From Laburnicola sp. R22_1 (taxonomy: Eukaryota; Ascomycota; Dothideomycetes; Pleosporales; Didymosphaeriaceae): DNA of 64,000 nucleotides. The stretch covers positions 124,001-188,000 of the forward strand of contig JACONQ010000016.1 in NCBI GenBank assembly GCA_014281115.1, written 5' to 3'. A model generated the notes under the pieces. It saw only the letters and a list, made by a program, of their open reading frames with translations, made no database searches and was not told where the DNA came from. Positions 1 to 11,112 of this stretch are shown here, piece by piece; position 1 is the stretch's first letter; each line of letters opens with the position of its first letter. Both the position numbers and the translations under genes were made by a program.

Positions 1-290
1 TTGGTGCTGAGGCTGTGGTGGGACGGCGGGGGAGTGTTGCGACGCGGGCGCTGGAAGCGACATGTGCGTTGCAAGTGAGCAATTGATGGATGGCCTGGCG
101 GCGCATGGTGGTTTGAAAAAGTTTAGAGCGGCAAGGCGCGTCGGGGCTCCGATTGGTGGGTGGGCGACTGGGTGGGGCCAAGGCCAACATTTCGAATATT
201 TTTGGCTGCTACGACGTTCTGTTACTGCGGCAGCACCATCACGACACCACGACGCACGCTGCGTGAACGACTCGCCTACCTACCGCCAGC
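1..290. other. 5' flank of RLP24, no gene recognised
   Basis: This stretch lies upstream of the RLP24 start codon. I see no conserved protein in any frame. The one open frame (62-301, +) has no recognisable composition and overlaps the RLP24 start, so I treat it as chance. The region probably holds the RLP24 promoter and 5' UTR. Confidence 0.5.
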
Positions 291-1099
291 ATGAGAATTG
301 AAACGTGCTATTTTTGCTCGGCGCCGGTTTATCCTTCCAAGGTATATGCGCCGCGGGACGCCGATAGACCCCTCCAACTAACACCTCCAGGGCATAACGT
401 TCGTCAGGAACGATGCACGCGCATTTAGGTAATCTTGCTTTTTATTATGACTCTAGCCTCACTGTCTCCCCTCTCGATTTCGAGCTGCTCGTTCGCTCGC
501 CGAGCTGACTCCACCCACAGATTCTGCAAATCCAAATGCCACAAGAACTTCAAGATGAAGCGGAACCCCCGCAAACTAGCCTGGACCAAGTCCTTCCGAA
601 GAGCGCACGGCAAAGAAATGGTACCTACCACGTTCCCGCCGTGTAGCCAACCAACTACTAACAAGCTACACAGACCGTAGACTCTACGCTCACCTTCGCC
701 GCCCGCCGCAACGTCCCCGTCCGCTACAACCGCGACCTCGTACAGACGACGCTCAAGGCCATGGGCCGCATCAGCGAGATCCGCGCGAGGAGGGAGCGCG
801 CGTTCTACAAGGCGCGCATGCGGGGCAACAAGGAGCGGCAGCGTGCGGACGACAGGAAGCTCGTCGAGGAGAACCAGCATCTGCTGCCGCCGAGCGAGAG
901 GACGGTTGTGCAGCAAGTAACCGAGGAGGAAATGGAGGTTGATGTGGAGAAGGTGAAGGCGAAGGTGGCGAGGCGGAGGCAAGAGATTGCCGAGGAGGAG
1001 CTGAGCGAGGAGGAGGAGGAGGTGCCGAAGATGAAGAGCAAGCGGAGGTTGAGGATGAAGGTTGGTGGTGGGACTGAAGAGATGGATGTCGACGAGTGA
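291..1099 (+). CDS. RLP24: Ribosome biogenesis protein RLP24 (L24e-like)
   Basis: Four exons (291-341, 391-428, 521-620, 674-1099) splice to a 204-residue protein; all three introns are short GT-AG introns of 49, 92 and 53 bases. The N-terminus carries the L24e zinc ribbon, with cysteines at residues 6, 9, 32 and 36, followed by the hallmark [14 protein letters not shown] block and then [13 protein letters not shown] and [15 protein letters not shown]. The C-terminus is a lysine- and glutamate-rich tail ending in EEMDVDE. In yeast, Rlp24 is a nucleolar pre-60S factor that holds the site later taken by ribosomal protein L24 and recruits the AAA-ATPase Drg1. The length matches the family (about 200 residues), and the acidic tail separates it from true L24. 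The start at 291 is chosen because MRIETCYFC is the family N-terminus. The gene faces QCR8 tail to tail. Confidence 0.95.
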
Positions 1100-1728
1100 G
1101 TGGGGGTGGGGGTGTGCATCTGTCGGTCTGCATCAAGGGACATGCTGGGTGGAGGTGGGCTGCATCCTGCGTCAGGTACGGTTGCCTGAGTGTGTTCCGT
1201 GGCTTTGCAAGACATCTGTATTGGGCGTCGGGCGTTCAGGAAAACGACATCGGACTGGGCATTATCATGATCAAATACCCAGCCAATTCAATTCAGCAGT
1301 CACCCGCAAGCAATATGAACTCGCACGTACTCCACCTCCCCGACCAACGCAACCCGCACATCATAGTACCCGCCCTGCTATGCAAGCATTGCATGCCCCA
1401 TACCTACACCCCGTAGGTATATCTGACTACCAACTCCCCGCCGGAACCCCCTCCATGTACGGACAGGCCTCTGAAGTTCTAAAGTGCACAACTCCAGCTT
1501 GCCCGCCCGCCCATGCACGACTGCTCCTGAAAACCCTACCTGTGCATCCATACAGCGATTGGTAGACTAGCTCTACATTCTACTCACCCTGGGTCATGCA
1601 TTGCATCGTAGCGTGACTGATGGCTAGTGATACCATACATATATGTACGGTAAGTATCCTTCCTTGGAAATGATGCAGGTACAGTTACAGAGGTTGAAGT
1701 TTGAATAATTACCAAACAACGACGAATC

Positions 1729-1749
1729 TAGGTAGGTAGGTAGGTAGGG
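1729..1749. repeat. (TAGG)n microsatellite
   Basis: Five tandem copies of TAGG in the RLP24-QCR8 intergenic region. Confidence 0.9.
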
Positions 1750-1890
1750 TAGTGCTACGTGGAGAAGAGATGAAGAGGATTGGTGATTTTTGTGTGAAGG
1801 AAAGGGTTGAGTACTATTTTTGGTGTAGGTGCTGGTGACCGGTATCTAATCTGATGCTGGCTCGAGTAGGCTCGTTACTGAGGAGGAGGG

Positions 1891-1910
1891 ATGGATGGAT
1901 GGATGGATGG
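1891..1910. repeat. (ATGG)n microsatellite
   Basis: Five tandem copies of ATGG in the same intergenic region. Confidence 0.9.
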
Positions 1911-2405
1911 CTGGACTGGGAGTGATTGAGTGCACGGGTCGATGCGATGGGAGGTGGACTTGGGGGGTTAGGTAGCGGGATAGTATGTCAAGTAGGTAGG
2001 TAGGGGAGTAGGCAGTATGCTGTAGATCTCGCGACATGGCTGGGTGGTGGCTAGGCTGTGGAGGGAGGTTTGGAACGGCGCCTGTGTATTACGGGTCACG
2101 GTGTGCCGAGGGAAGCAGACAGCGCAAAGACTCGGAACTGCAAAAGAAAGAAAGCGCGTTCAGAGACGATGGTATGAAATCTATACACAGGATACAGCTG
2201 TCGATTCCGTGCGGCCGCAGAGACAAAGATGGCAGTCGAATGGGATGGGCTGGGCGAGCCCTGCCGTTCAACAATACCGTCCAGCACCCATCCACCCAGA
2301 TCTTGTCTGTCTGTCGATACCAAACTCGCCACCCCAACTCACGCACTCATCCCACGAGTTTATTCATACACGCCTCCACCTCCACCTCCACCGCAGCGCC
2401 CCTCT

Positions 2406-2923
2406 CTACTCTTCACTCTCCCCAAACTCCGCCCGTCCCTGCTTCGAGTTCAAATACTCATTCCTACCACCACACAATTAGCCGCCATCCATCCCGCATC
2501 AATCGCACCTGTCCACGCCCCAAGCCTACACCACTTACCGCTCAATCGCCCACTGCATGATGCCATACGCAACAACAAACGGCGGCACCACATAAAGAAC
2601 CTGGTTCTTCGCCCGCCGCACCGTGTTCCACACGCCCTTGGTGAAGAAGCCGGCAAACGGGCGCTGCCGGTTTGCCGAAAGCGCGTAGTACGTGATCCCT
2701 TTGATGGGCTGGCCGCCGCCTTCGTAGGGGTTGCCCCAGCCGCCGATGTGATATCTGTGTATGTCGCGTCAGCTATATCGTTTCATATGGGAGCGCGCTG
2801 ATGCCAATTGATGATGCGGCGTGTGGAGGGTTTGGTCGGGGGGACAGAAGGTGCGACGGCGTGGGCTGGGGTGCCGTACGTGACTTTTGTGCGGGCGCCG
2901 TTGGATTCGGATCCGCCTGCCAT
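2406..2923 (-). CDS. QCR8: Cytochrome b-c1 complex subunit 8 (ubiquinone-binding protein QP-C)
   Basis: Three exons on the minus strand (2923-2880, 2754-2539, 2463-2406) splice to 105 residues. The protein shows the QCR8 signature: YHIGGWGNPYEGG, then QPIKGITYYALSANRQRPF, then a VWNTVRRAKNQ block leading into the single membrane segment (about residues 66-84), and a C-terminal NEYLNSKQGRAEF. Qcr8 is a small subunit of mitochondrial respiratory complex III in the inner membrane and contacts cytochrome b. The length is normal for fungi. The last intron splits the Arg codon just before NEYLNSK; without it the protein would lose its conserved C-terminus. The gene converges with RLP24. Confidence 0.93.
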
Positions 2924-3318
2924 TGTGTAGGTCGTTGATTGGGCGGTTGTTGAGCGTGTAAGGTGTGTGTGGTTGCGTTCTGGGATGTGGGAGGTGTCGG
3001 GGTGGACGTCAGGACGGTGAAAAGCTTGGCGGGTAGCTCGAGTGCTTGCGGATTGGGACTAGCGGAAATCGCGGATTGACCAGCCAGCCGCGGGAGGTTC
3101 GAAGGTCATCAAAGCGTGTTGATGTGTTATACGCAAGGGGATGAGGTTAGACTTGGTATACGGAAGGCTGCTGTATATTTTTTGCATCCGACAATAACGT
3201 TCGCCAAAGGAAAGCGCTACAATTCCCATTCTACTCCGGGACAAATACAGTGCGCCACCCACGAACGAAAAGTATCCCTAACAAAAGATCCTCGTACAAA
3301 CACCCTGCGTCCAGCCTC
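2924..3318. other. Intergenic region upstream of QCR8
   Basis: About 400 bases between the QCR8 start and the end of the LysM gene, which is on the same strand. It probably holds the QCR8 promoter and the LysM gene 3' UTR. I recognise no gene in it. Confidence 0.5.
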
Positions 3319-3881
3319 CTACTCAGGCACACAAATCCCCTCCCCAATCCCCAACGCCTCACAATCCACCCCCTCATTCCCTTCCAACCCCAGCAACGCC
3401 TCTACATCCAACCCATGCGCTTTCGCCATCTCATAACACGTGTCTCCCTTCCGCACCTGAACCGCACGCGTCCCTTCCCCACAGCGAGCCTGCACACTCC
3501 CGCCCTCGCCCGCCCCCGATGCTCCGCTGAGAAAGCGAAACACGAGAAACAAGAAGACGATGGCGAGAAGCGCAAACGGAAGCATCATTTTGACCGACTC
3601 GCGGCTGCTCTTCTTGAGGCGCGCATTGTGCATTTCGACGTCGGGCGTGCTGGAGCGTTCGCCCGTGGGGTGCAGCGTGCCGAACTGGTTGCCGGGTTCG
3701 GACTCGTAGAGTGCGCCTGAGGTGGTGTCGCGGAAGGTGTAGGTCTGCGTGTCGGCGTCGTAGCCGATGCGTTGGAAGCCTTCGGGGAGGCGCTCTTCGT
3801 CCTGCAGTGCGGGTTAGTCGGGTGCGAGCGCGTGTGGCGGAGAACGGTGCGTACGCTTTCGCGATCGGCCCAGCGACCCAT
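3319..3881 (-). CDS. Single-pass membrane protein with C-terminal LysM domain
   Basis: Two exons (3881-3855 and 3801-3319, 53-base intron) encode 169 residues starting MGRWADRES. There is no signal peptide. A hydrophilic N-terminal region of about 80 residues is followed by one strongly hydrophobic segment (about residues 83-102, MLPFALLAIVFLFLVFRFLS) and a glycine-rich linker. A LysM-type module (about residues 123-169, with VQVRKGDTCYEMAKAHGLD and ending GEGICVPE) closes the protein. The basic KK..R residues just before the membrane segment suggest a type II orientation, with LysM in the lumen or outside the cell. LysM modules bind chitin or peptidoglycan-like sugars in secreted effectors; here the anchor argues for a resident protein rather than a secreted effector. 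Function is not known to me. Confidence 0.75.
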
Positions 3882-4297
3882 GGTGGTGTGCAGGTATGAT
3901 GGACTGCGAAACTGAGGTGAGCGGAGGTTAGTTGGCGAGAGATCAAAGATGCGTGGATTGTGTGTGTTTCTTGTGGATGTTGCGGCGAGACCTGAGTTTT
4001 GTGGGGGCTGTCAGCATGCTGGTGACGTGCGGTGGTTCGATTCACAGCGTAGTAGACTTGGCGCTGTTTAGGCTTGTGATTGGTGGTCACTCTACCCTTA
4101 ACCACAGCGCATGCAATTTACCTTGATGCCAGGAAATATCCACATTGAAAGGGCTCCATTCCGCAAGTCATCATAAAGCCAGTGGAAAAGGTTAGTTCGT
4201 TACACACGGTTGAAAAACCATGTGCAACTACTTAAAACTGACCAACGTCTACTATTTCACACCGGCCCTGATTCATCTCAGCAAGAAATTCCTCCCT
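3882..4297. other. Intergenic region, no gene recognised
   Basis: Upstream of the LysM gene. Short open frames are present but none has a recognisable domain. It probably contains the LysM gene promoter. Confidence 0.45.
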
Positions 4298-4560
4298 CTA
4301 GAGAAACATCTGCTTGCCCACACAAGCTCCCCTCCCAAGCACCTTATGCTTCGGAACCACACCATCAGTAATAGTCCCTATAAGCGCCACCGTCTCCTGA
4401 TCACTCAGATACCGCGTGATATGCCCGCTACCCGTCGTATCAACACTGAAAAAGAGTCCTCCAACACCACACGATCGAAGCTTCTGCGAGGCGTCTTTTG
4501 GAAGAGTTACAGGGGCCACGCCAGAGAGAAAGTGGAGCAGTCTGCAAGCTTCAGTTACTA
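4298..4560 (-). CDS. Possible C-terminal exon of a small hypothetical protein
   Basis: An open stretch on the minus strand reads from an apparent 3' splice site near 4540 (TTGCAG) to a TAG at 4298. It includes GVGGLFFSVDTTGSGHITRY and ends GACVGKQMFL. Its amino-acid mix and codon choice look like real coding sequence, but I recognise no domain and cannot place a start codon or upstream exon with confidence. It lies between the LysM gene and the m-AAA protease gene. It could also be a chance frame. Confidence 0.3.
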
Positions 4561-4979
4561 AAAACAGAAAGAGCTTCGAGGGGACGTTACGTCGGGACGG
4601 GAAGTTGTGAATCCCGCCCTAGAAGCGCGGAGGCATGACTACGACGCCGATGTCCGTTACGGGACTGATGGGTGATATGCGGGGCGTAGGAAAATGGGTG
4701 CAAATTCTGAAACGGTCAGACACAAAGTCCATAGTTCTTCAATGTGTATTATATTCATTGGGGGAGAGATGATTGATGGTCGCGGTAAAGCGAGGATCGG
4801 ACCAGAAGACGCGGCTTAGTCATAACCCGCCGTGGCGAAATTCGGACGAACGAATTTCAACGACACCACCTCGCCCCATCACCCGTCGCGCCCGCAAGTC
4901 ACCTGTCATCTGCTGTGCATGGTAGGCTGCAGAGGCGCGCATTTCCACCATCCCTTCCTCCCCCGCCCTCTCACCCGCC
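4561..4979. other. 5' flank of the m-AAA protease gene
   Basis: Intergenic stretch just before the start codon at 4980. It includes a pyrimidine-rich segment immediately upstream of the ATG, common in fungal leaders. No gene is recognised. Confidence 0.45.
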
Positions 4980-7671
4980 ATGTCCACACTTCTTCGCCGC
5001 TCCGGTCACATTGCGCGACTCTCACGAACCGATCTCCTAGCCACACCACGCACGCCCTTTGCAGTCCACCGACGGATAGCCGCTCCGCAGTGCATATACG
5101 CCCAACAGCGGTCGCGACTGTTCGCCACTGGGCCGCCGCCGCCGCCGCCCAAGGGACCCAAGAAGAAGACGGAGGATGAGGTAGCCAAGGACAAGCAGGG
5201 CCAGGCCGGGGCGCCGGAGCCCCAGAAGACGGACGGGCAGAAACAAGCCCCCGCAGCTGTAGACAAGACGTCGAAGCTGACGGAAGAGGAGGAGAAGCAG
5301 CTCGACCAGCTCATATCGTTTGTGACCATGGGCATGCCCGCTGGGCAGAAGAAGGCGATGGAGGACGCGGTGAACGGCATCAAGCGGACGGGCATTCCCG
5401 CCGAACTGCGCGTGGAGATGGAGAGGCTGCAGCGCGGCGAGAAGCTGGACCTGGCCACCGTAGCCAAGATTTCGCGCATCACCACCACCTGGGCGCGCTT
5501 CCAAGCCGAAGAGAAGATGAAGACGAACAATCAGCAGCAACCCCCCCACCAGAGCGCACACGACCCAGGCCCAGGATGGGGCAATCAGGGGAACAATAGT
5601 GGCAACCGCGACCCGCAGCCCAAATTGGACTGGAATATGACGGTGACGGCAGCCTTCCTCTTATGGCTCACGTACCGGATGATCGTTCCCGGCGAGAGCA
5701 CAAAGGAGATTACCTGGCAAGAGTTCAGGACCACCTTCTTGGACAAGGGCCTGGTAGAGAAGGTTGTCGTCTTGAACGGCAACAGGGCCAAGGTATATCT
5801 GCACCGCGAGGCTGTGGCGTCCATGTACCCCGAATCGCCTGCGGTCAGCCAGAACTTCTTCTACTACTTCACCATCGGGTCTGTCGAGTCGTTTGAGAGG
5901 AAGATCGACGCTGCACAGAACGAATTGGGCATTCCTAGCTCCGAGCGCATACCCGTCTCCTACTCGGGCGAGATCTCTTGGTTCGGCACACTGCTTTCAT
6001 TTGGGCCTACTCTGCTCTTGGTCGGCGCCCTCTTCTACTTCACTCGACGCGCTGGCGGAGGAAGCGGCGCAGGAAGCGGCATTTTTGGCATGGGCAAGAG
6101 TCGAGCGAAGAAGTTCAACCACGAGACGGACATCAAGGTCAAATTCTCCGACGTTGCCGGCATGGACGAGGCTAAGCAGGAGATCACCGAGTTTGTATCT
6201 TTCCTCAAGGACCCTGCTCGCTTCCAGAAGTTGGGTGCCAAGATTCCCCGTGGTGCCATCCTGTCAGGACCGCCTGGTACCGGTAAGACGCTCCTTGCAA
6301 AGGCCACTGCAGGAGAGTCTGGTGTGCCTTTCTTCAGTGTCAGTGGTTCTGAGTTCGTCGAGATGTTTGTCGGTGTCGGTGCGTCCCGCGTGCGTGACTT
6401 GTTCGCCAACGCGAGAAAGAGCACCCCATGCATCATCTTCATTGACGAGATTGATGCCATTGGACGATCCAGGGCCAAGCAGAATTTCGGCGGCGGGAAC
6501 GATGAGCGTGAAGCTACGCTCAATCAGATCCTTACCGAGATGGACGGTTTCAATACCACTGAGCAAGTCGTCGTGCTTGCTGGTACTAATAGACCCGACG
6601 TACTGGACAGGGCCCTCATGCGTCCCGGTCGTTTTGACAGACATATCAACATCGACCCGCCGACCATGGATGGACGTGCTCAGATCTTCGCGGTGCATCT
6701 ACGGAAGATCGTCACTAACGAGGACATTGAATTCTTGAAGGGCAGACTGGCTGCACTCACTCCTGGCTTCTCCGGTGCCGATATTGCCAACTGTGTCAAT
6801 GAGGCTGCCTTGATCGGTGAGTAAACTATAACCCAACTAAAGTACAGTATGCTAACTTGCTATAGCCGCCCGTCATGCCGCTGAACAGGTAACAATGGTT
6901 CACTTCGAGTCCGCCATCGAGCGCGTCATCGGCGGTCTCGAAAAGAAATCCCTCGTCCTCAAGCCCGAAGAGAAGAAGACGGTCGCTTACCACGAAGCTG
7001 GCCACGCCATCTGTGGCTGGTATTTCAAGTGGGCCGATCCGCTCCTCAAGGTTTCCATCATCCCGCGCGGCCAAGGCGCCCTCGGCTATGCCCAGTACCT
7101 CCCCGCCGGCGACACGTATCTCATGAACGTCAACCAGCTGATGGATCGCATGGCCATGACGCTCGGTGGACGTGTTTCGGAAGAACTCCACTTCGACACT
7201 GTTACCAGTGGTGCGAGTGATGATTTCAGAAAGGTCACGTCGATGGCGACAGCCATGGTGACGAAGTGGGGTATGACGCAGAAAATTGGCTACATCTACT
7301 ACGAACAGGACCAGCCGAACCAGGTGCAGAAACCCTTCTCCGAGGAGACGGCCAAAAACATTGACCACGAAGTCAAGCGCATTGTTGACGAGGCGTACAA
7401 GCAGTGCAAGGATCTCTTAACCGAGAAGAAGCACGAGGTAGGGCTTGTGGCGGAGGAGCTGTTGAGGAAGGAGATGCTGGGCAGAGAAGACATGATTCGA
7501 CTGCTTGGTCCGCGACCGTTTGAAGACCCGGCGGAGTTCCACAAGTACTTTAGTGGCCAGAATGGGAGGGTGCCGGGGCTCATTGAGCCGAATGGGGATT
7601 CTGGTGTTAAGGGGCCGCTTGTGCCTCCTTCGCCGGCGACGTTTGAGAGTGTGGATAAGGAGGGGCGGTAG
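4980..7671 (+). CDS. YTA12: Mitochondrial m-AAA protease subunit (YTA12/AFG3 family, FtsH-like)
   Basis: Two exons (4980-6816 and 6866-7671) with one 49-base intron (branch-point-like GCTAAC at 6851) give 880 residues. The order is: an arginine-rich, acid-free N-terminus typical of a mitochondrial presequence; a proline run (residues 52-57); a low-complexity region; membrane segment 1 (about 221-237); an FtsH extracellular domain; membrane segment 2 (about 338-355); an AAA+ module with Walker A GPPGTGKT (430-437), Walker B IIFIDE (485-490) and a second region of homology with the arginine-finger stretch; and an M41 metalloprotease with HEAGH (655-659) and a likely third zinc ligand in SGASDDF (Asp 731/732). 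m-AAA proteases sit in the inner membrane, facing the matrix, where they remove damaged membrane proteins and mature MrpL32. All catalytic residues are present. The long N-terminal extension suits Yta12/Rca1 somewhat better than Afg3, but the paralogue is not settled by eye. Confidence 0.95.
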
Positions 7672-8249
7672 TGCGGGGGTGGAGTAGGTAGGTATAGGTG
7701 GTAGGTGTGTCTGAATTGTACTATATGAGAGAGGACGCATCTTTTCTCTCTTTGTTCTTAGTTCTGCATGGTTGGATGCGTGGGGATGTAGGGGACGATG
7801 GCTTTTCCACTCTGAGATAGAGAGAGAGAGAGAGACCGACTGTGTCTTTTCATGCCGTGTCGTGTTTTGAGTATTGAGAAGGAGAATGGAAGATGCGTTG
7901 TATGTATTATATCGTTGATTGGTAGATTTGGTGGTGGAAAGGGGGTCGGGGCTTTGTAGTAATAAAGTACAGAAAGAATACCCCCCAGCGCATCCCCTAC
8001 CACAACACCGAACACTCCTCCCCAAACTCATCCACTACGGCCCCCCACCCCCATAAACCCCTTCGGTGTGTACTCCAGTCCCCAATCCGCCTCTCCAAGC
8101 TCCGCCTCACCAACCTCTTCCTCCCCAACATCCCCATCCCTCAAAGTATTATCATCGCACCTGCGGCCCGCACCTTCACCATAGCTATTCAATTCACCCC
8201 CCATACACCTCCTGACTAATAATAACATTCTTGCTCTAAAAACCAACGC
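7672..8249. other. Convergent intergenic region
   Basis: The 3' flank of the m-AAA protease gene and of the broken subtilase gene. A minus-strand frame (8028-8246) could be a remnant of the last subtilase exon, but I could not join it in frame. Confidence 0.45.
7819..7835. repeat. (AG)n microsatellite
   Basis: About eight AG units, 150 bases past the m-AAA protease stop codon. Confidence 0.85.
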
Positions 8250-10738
8250 CTATCTTACGCACCTGATACTCCCACACAATAGGGTTTGGGTTAATTTTTT
8301 CGAGCGTCTGCTCATTGCCTTGAAAACCTTCAGCACTTTAACATACGGGATCAACTGGGGGATCCCCTTCGAGCAGGCGCGCATGTACCCCAGGATATTA
8401 GCAGATAATGCTGCGGCGATAGGAGTAGCCATCGAAGTTCCAGAAGAATATTTCCAAGTTCCGGGACGGTCCTGATTGTTGGTGGGAAATACTGACAGTT
8501 TCTTTCCATCGCCAGTCGTTGATAGATAGTCCGGCCATGTGGAAGGTACGTTGACTCCGAGGATGGCGAAATTGTCTCGGTTCTGTCGTGGAGGTGGAGT
8601 GAATGGTGCGGGGTTCCCAAACCCGTCGTTCGCATGTATGCAAAAGACATTGTGTGCTCTCGCAGGGTATGCAATCGACCTTCTTGCCCCCGAGTTGGCC
8701 GCGGCCGCAAGGACGACTACTTCCTTGTGGTGGGCATTATGGATTGCATCCGCTATGATAGGATCCTCCTCGACTAACCCAAATGACAAAGATATAACGT
8801 CAACTTTCCATGCTTCTGTAGCGTAGCATACAGCCTAGAAAATGTCAGACTTTTCTTCCATACCCTGTTCAGAAAACTTACTTCGGCAACCCTGCAGTTG
8901 AAGTCTCGGTCATTGCCACAAGATTCCTGAGTCTTTGCGATACGTGCAACATATAGCAGCGTGCATGGGGCAAACCGGAGAATCAGACCTGCGCAAATGA
9001 GTAGCATGACCGTCTTCATCCGTGGGATGATCCGCGATGGACACGGCGTTACCGTCAACGAAGTCGCGATACCTATAATTCTCTTGAGACGCATGAATCC
9101 ATGCCTTCTTGATAAAGGGGTGGTTCGCGTCGATACCGGTATCTAGGATAGCGATCTTGATTTCCGGTATATCGTCATCAGTGCCCATGTATCTTTGTAT
9201 CGTTAGACTCCACAGTTCAAAGTCGTGGAGCCATTCATCCGATGCGTGATCTTCGGATCCCCTAAACGAATATCGTTAAATCCATCTCCTGGAAACGAGC
9301 CAAGGAGATTTACTCACAGCGGTGCGTTGTGAAAGTCGAACATCTGAGCTACGAAGTATAATGTACTTGGATACAAATCTACTATTGATTCTCTAGTAAT
9401 TTGTTTTACTAATTTGGGCCAATTATGAAGACCCTTCCAGGCCAAACTGGGTGTGGAAACTGAATCGTGTGGTGAATGGTGGGTTTCTTCTCTGTATGAG
9501 TTTGCCCCGGAAGTGGACGAGGACGACGGCTCACCAACTGCTTCACCACAGGGAGACCCGGATTTTATGTCCGTACGGGGACGTATGCTTTCAGTGGCAG
9601 TTTCGATATTGCGCATATATGCTTGATAAACTGTCGCCATGTGTTCTTTTTCCGTTTCAGTTGGTCGCCCTTCGACAGGCTGCATCTCGATAGGCTGCGT
9701 TTCGATAGGCCATTCTCCAGGCATACGAGCGGATGACTGAAACTTGGCCGTCCACTCCTCTGGTGTATGTCCAGGTTCTAATATTGGTTCTCGATCTGTA
9801 TCCGCACGTCTTATGCGCCGCCTAGAAGTCCACCCTGAAAGATATTTGAGTGCCGATGCCCATCGATAGATTATCAGCCAGTTAGCCCGTGCATGGCAGA
9901 CGCGGAGAAGTTGTTCAGTCACTGTGAATATCTTGAAAGTGCGTTTCCATCGCTGAACAGAGTACCTCCGTTTCGCGTGGTTTGCTGAACGCTCCATCTC
10001 CTTTGCGCAGCTTTCTTCATCAAACCCCATGTCCGAAATCATCACTCCCTCCTCTTTTCTCTTGCGCAGGACTTCAAGCAGATCCTTGTACATGAAGGCG
10101 GCTCTATGAAATTGCCACGCACCGTGCAGATCGGAAGCGATATCGTATCTTGTGGAGAGGAGCTCGCTTTCGTGATGATGTAGGCTCTCTTTCAGTTGAA
10201 GTATGTGTTCTCCGTAGGTGACTGCTTTGCTGTACCAGCGTTTCGACGTCACATAATCCTCAGATGTTTGGTTTTCTTCGCCCAGGTCATGGCAAACATC
10301 CGCGAGTGACTCCGCAAGGTCCAACTGGCAGCTGTGATCAGATGATTCGAGATTGAAATTCTCCAACCAGGCTGCTTCAAGCTGGGTAGCTGCTTTCTCG
10401 AGTAGTGTTGTTGAATTCCCCGGGTCATTTCCAGCCTGCTCAGTGTGGACGTTGGCCAGTTCCTGGCGAATAAGCGCTCTGAATTGGACGGATTCGATGT
10501 CGCACTGGGCCTCGGAATCTGTAAGAGCGGCGTGATAGTAGGTCTCTGCCTCAGCGGTATTCCCATTGTGTATGAGGCAATGTCCATAGTAATATGGCAG
10601 GGACAACAGACTTTGTTTGGCATCCACGCCTTCGCATGCCTCCTTTAAAAGGTGGTGGGAGATTTCGAGAGCTTCCTTATAACGGCCTTCTTTGATAAAT
10701 GCCATTCCTCTTTCAAGCCTTCGTTGAGTTTTTGCCAT
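8250..10738 (-). pseudogene. TPR-like / subtilisin-like (S8) protease gene with two frameshifts
   Basis: Three exons on the minus strand: 10738-9318, 9261-8882 and 8834-8250, with GT-AG introns of 56 and 47 bases. The first exon encodes about 473 residues with TPR-like helical repeats near the N-terminus (for example GRYKEALEISHHLLKEA, then SLPYYYGHCLIHNGNTAEAE). There is no signal peptide. The later exons encode an S8 subtilase with the full triad: Asp in IAILDTGID, His in DEDGHATH, oxyanion Asn in AAAANSG and Ser in SSGTSMATP. Two frame breaks are visible: one extra base in the TTT at 8995-8997, directly after the catalytic His, and one missing base within about 8301-8322, after which the reading INPNPIVWEYQ continues in another frame to a donor site at 8262. 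Intracellular subtilase domains occur as effector modules of fungal NLR-like proteins, but no NACHT or NB-ARC domain is seen here. The breaks could be real decay or assembly errors. Confidence 0.75.
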
Positions 10739-11104
10739 CTTGTAACGGAGGGCTCAGGGAGCGACAAAGTTAGGACGTCTCAAGCTGGCTAGTACAGTGC
10801 TCGGAATTTGTTATTTTTTGAATACCGTGTGTTGCCTTAGGATGAGCAATACCAAGATCGACTATACTCAGACTTTCGTCCTGTGGCTATCAGTTATCAA
10901 CAGTAGAAGAGGGGAACTACAAAGGCGGCAGGCGAGAGATCATTCCACTAGAAGATTTAAGGACCATGCAGAGGATGGTACGGCTAGGGACACCACACAT
11001 TTTGTGTACCAAATTACCCCTCTCCAACATCCCACCGTGACGCTTATCAGAAACATTGCGGAACACAACATTCCGCATAGTCACACGGTAATACACTCTC
11101 ACCA
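10739..11104. other. Intergenic region between the subtilase gene and hAT element 1
   Basis: Probable upstream region of the broken subtilase gene. A frame at 10797-11153 (+) runs into the transposon end and has no recognisable domain, so I treat it as chance. Confidence 0.45.
10815..10892 (+). repeat. Diverged direct repeat, left copy
   Basis: This segment resembles 14243-14320 in the same orientation. Over the best 60 bases (10831-10890 against 14259-14318) I count about 46 matches, and 12 of the 14 differences are transitions. Both copies lie outside hAT element 1, one on each side. Confidence 0.6.
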
Positions 11105-11112
11105 GCCGAGTA

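Larger units (their letters stand above)
1100..2405. other. Convergent intergenic region, no gene recognised
   Basis: This 1.3 kb stretch lies between the ends of RLP24 (+) and QCR8 (-). Several open frames overlap here on both strands, but none shows a conserved motif or family resemblance. It holds the 3' ends of both genes and two tetranucleotide microsatellites. Confidence 0.5.

Noticed and set aside
62..301. 79-codon open frame at the window start
   Set aside because: No recognisable motif, overlaps the RLP24 start in another frame, and its composition is unremarkable.
1062..2801. Overlapping long open frames on both strands between RLP24 and QCR8
   Set aside because: They cross known exons and introns of RLP24 and QCR8 in wrong frames and show no family resemblance.
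5006..5561. 174-codon antisense frames inside the m-AAA protease gene
   Set aside because: Shadows of the GC-rich coding strand; the sense frame has all conserved motifs.
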